Shown here one piece after another: positions 33,481 to 33,768 of a stretch of DNA of 33,768 nucleotides. Source of the stretch: Sphingobium cloacae. Its GTDB lineage: Bacteria; Pseudomonadota; Alphaproteobacteria; Sphingomonadales; Sphingomonadaceae. The stretch spans positions 1-33,768 of the forward strand of contig NZ_AP017661.1 in NCBI RefSeq assembly GCF_002355855.1, written 5' to 3'. Each line of letters begins with the position of its first letter. Within the stretch, counting starts at the first letter, position 1. The position numbers and the translations under genes were made by a program. The notes below the pieces were generated by a model. It had not been told where the DNA came from. It worked only from the letters and a program-made list of their open reading frames with translations, and did not search any database.

Positions 33481-33768
33481 ACGCTTGAGCGCGTCGGCCT
33501 TTGAGCAAGCTGCTGGACGGCTCAATATCGCGGCGCGTCCGCTCGACATGGCGCGCGCCGTTCTGGTGGACGGCGAGGCCCAATCGGCCGTGGCGAAGCG
33601 CGAAGGCGTGTCCCGCAATGCCGTTTGTCTGGCGGTCAACCGGATTTGGAACGCGCATAGCGAGGTTCCCGAAGGTTTCGAGCGTGTGACGGCGATTTTA
33701 CCGAAACATAAAGCCTTCCTTGTGCGGCAATGGCAGCGCGAGGCGGTGGAAAGATTGGACGCCAAACG
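33473..33768 (+). CDS. korA: KorA/TrfB-type transcriptional repressor (runs off the right edge)
   Basis: 98 complete codons plus two bases. The sequence MDKRLSASAFEQAAGRL, then MARAVLVDGEAQSAVAKREG and VSRNAVCLAVNRIW, forms the KorA/TrfB helix-turn-helix layout. The C-terminal dimerisation part reads GFERVTAILPKHKAFLVRQW. IncP KorA has 101 residues. Joining the right edge to base 1 gives CGA, then TGA at bases 2-4, so the complete protein would be 99 residues with an ATGA overlap to incC. KorA normally cooperates with KorB to silence promoters. No IncP-type KorA operator (GTTTAGCTAAAC) was spotted in the window, so its site may differ. Confidence 0.9.
   Translation, partial: MDKRLSASAFEQAAGRLNIAARPLDMARAVLVDGEAQSAVAKREGVSRNAVCLAVNRIWNAHSEVPEGFERVTAILPKHKAFLVRQWQREAVERLDAK

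Overview
The window looks like a complete 33.8 kb circular plasmid from a sphingomonad-type alphaproteobacterium (Sphingobium, Novosphingobium or Sphingopyxis), linearised at the start codon of a parA gene. The reasons are IS6100, a TonB-dependent receptor beside hydroquinone-catabolism genes, alphaproteobacterial plasmid replication and partition families, and high-GC codon use. The korA gene that runs off the right edge is finished exactly by the first four bases of the window (CG + A, then TGA overlapping the ATG of parA), which supports circularity.

Backbone (about 30.7-33.8 kb continuing into 1-1.9 kb). Gene order is ribbon-helix-helix-like protein, winged-helix/Rep-like protein, klcA, korC, kleE, korA, incC (parA), korB (parB). 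This is a compact IncP-1/PromA-like central control region. Three palindromes of the IncP KorB operator type (TTTAGCSGCTAAA) lie upstream of klcA, upstream of kleE-korA-incC-korB, and just after korB. klcA and kleE have near-identical promoter-leader regions, so the set looks like a KorB-silenced regulon.

Catabolic insert (about 1.99-8.5 kb). A truncated hydroquinone 1,2-dioxygenase small subunit is followed by an intact large subunit, a 4-hydroxymuconic semialdehyde-type dehydrogenase, a frameshifted TonB-dependent receptor and a SnoaL-like protein. The insertion cut both the small-subunit gene and a KorB-controlled plasmid gene.

Transposon graveyard (about 8.9-15.6 kb). An IS110-family remnant, a second IS110-family gene split by an IS66-family element with a perfect 8-bp target duplication, and a degenerate Tn3-family transposase with its terminal repeat.

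Second replicon (15.6-19.1 kb): structured leader, SprT-like protein, ParA, ribbon-helix-helix protein, RepA (frameshifted) and an iteron origin with six 20-bp iterons and a DnaA box. It is followed by a VirD4/TraG fragment, an unidentified fragment, IS6100, a resolvase fragment and a GNAT acetyltransferase (19.1-22.2 kb).

Third module (22.2-26.05 kb): a second structured leader with SprT-like, ParA and ribbon-helix-helix genes, an SRPBCC protein, a membrane protein and a Rep_3-type initiator truncated by an intact Tn3-family transposon (26.05-30.16 kb). A second Tn3 transposase remnant follows.

Most notable are (i) the two copies of a ~300-nt leader upstream of the SprT-like genes, whose serial hairpins are kept by compensatory base changes, (ii) a 40-bp repeat that brackets parA2 and is encoded in its own C-terminus, (iii) the KorB operator set, and (iv) a candidate antisense RNA in the leader of the backbone Rep-like gene. 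No tra/trb set, relaxase, tRNA, rRNA or CRISPR array was seen. Many broken genes carry single-base deletions, which may be sequencing errors.
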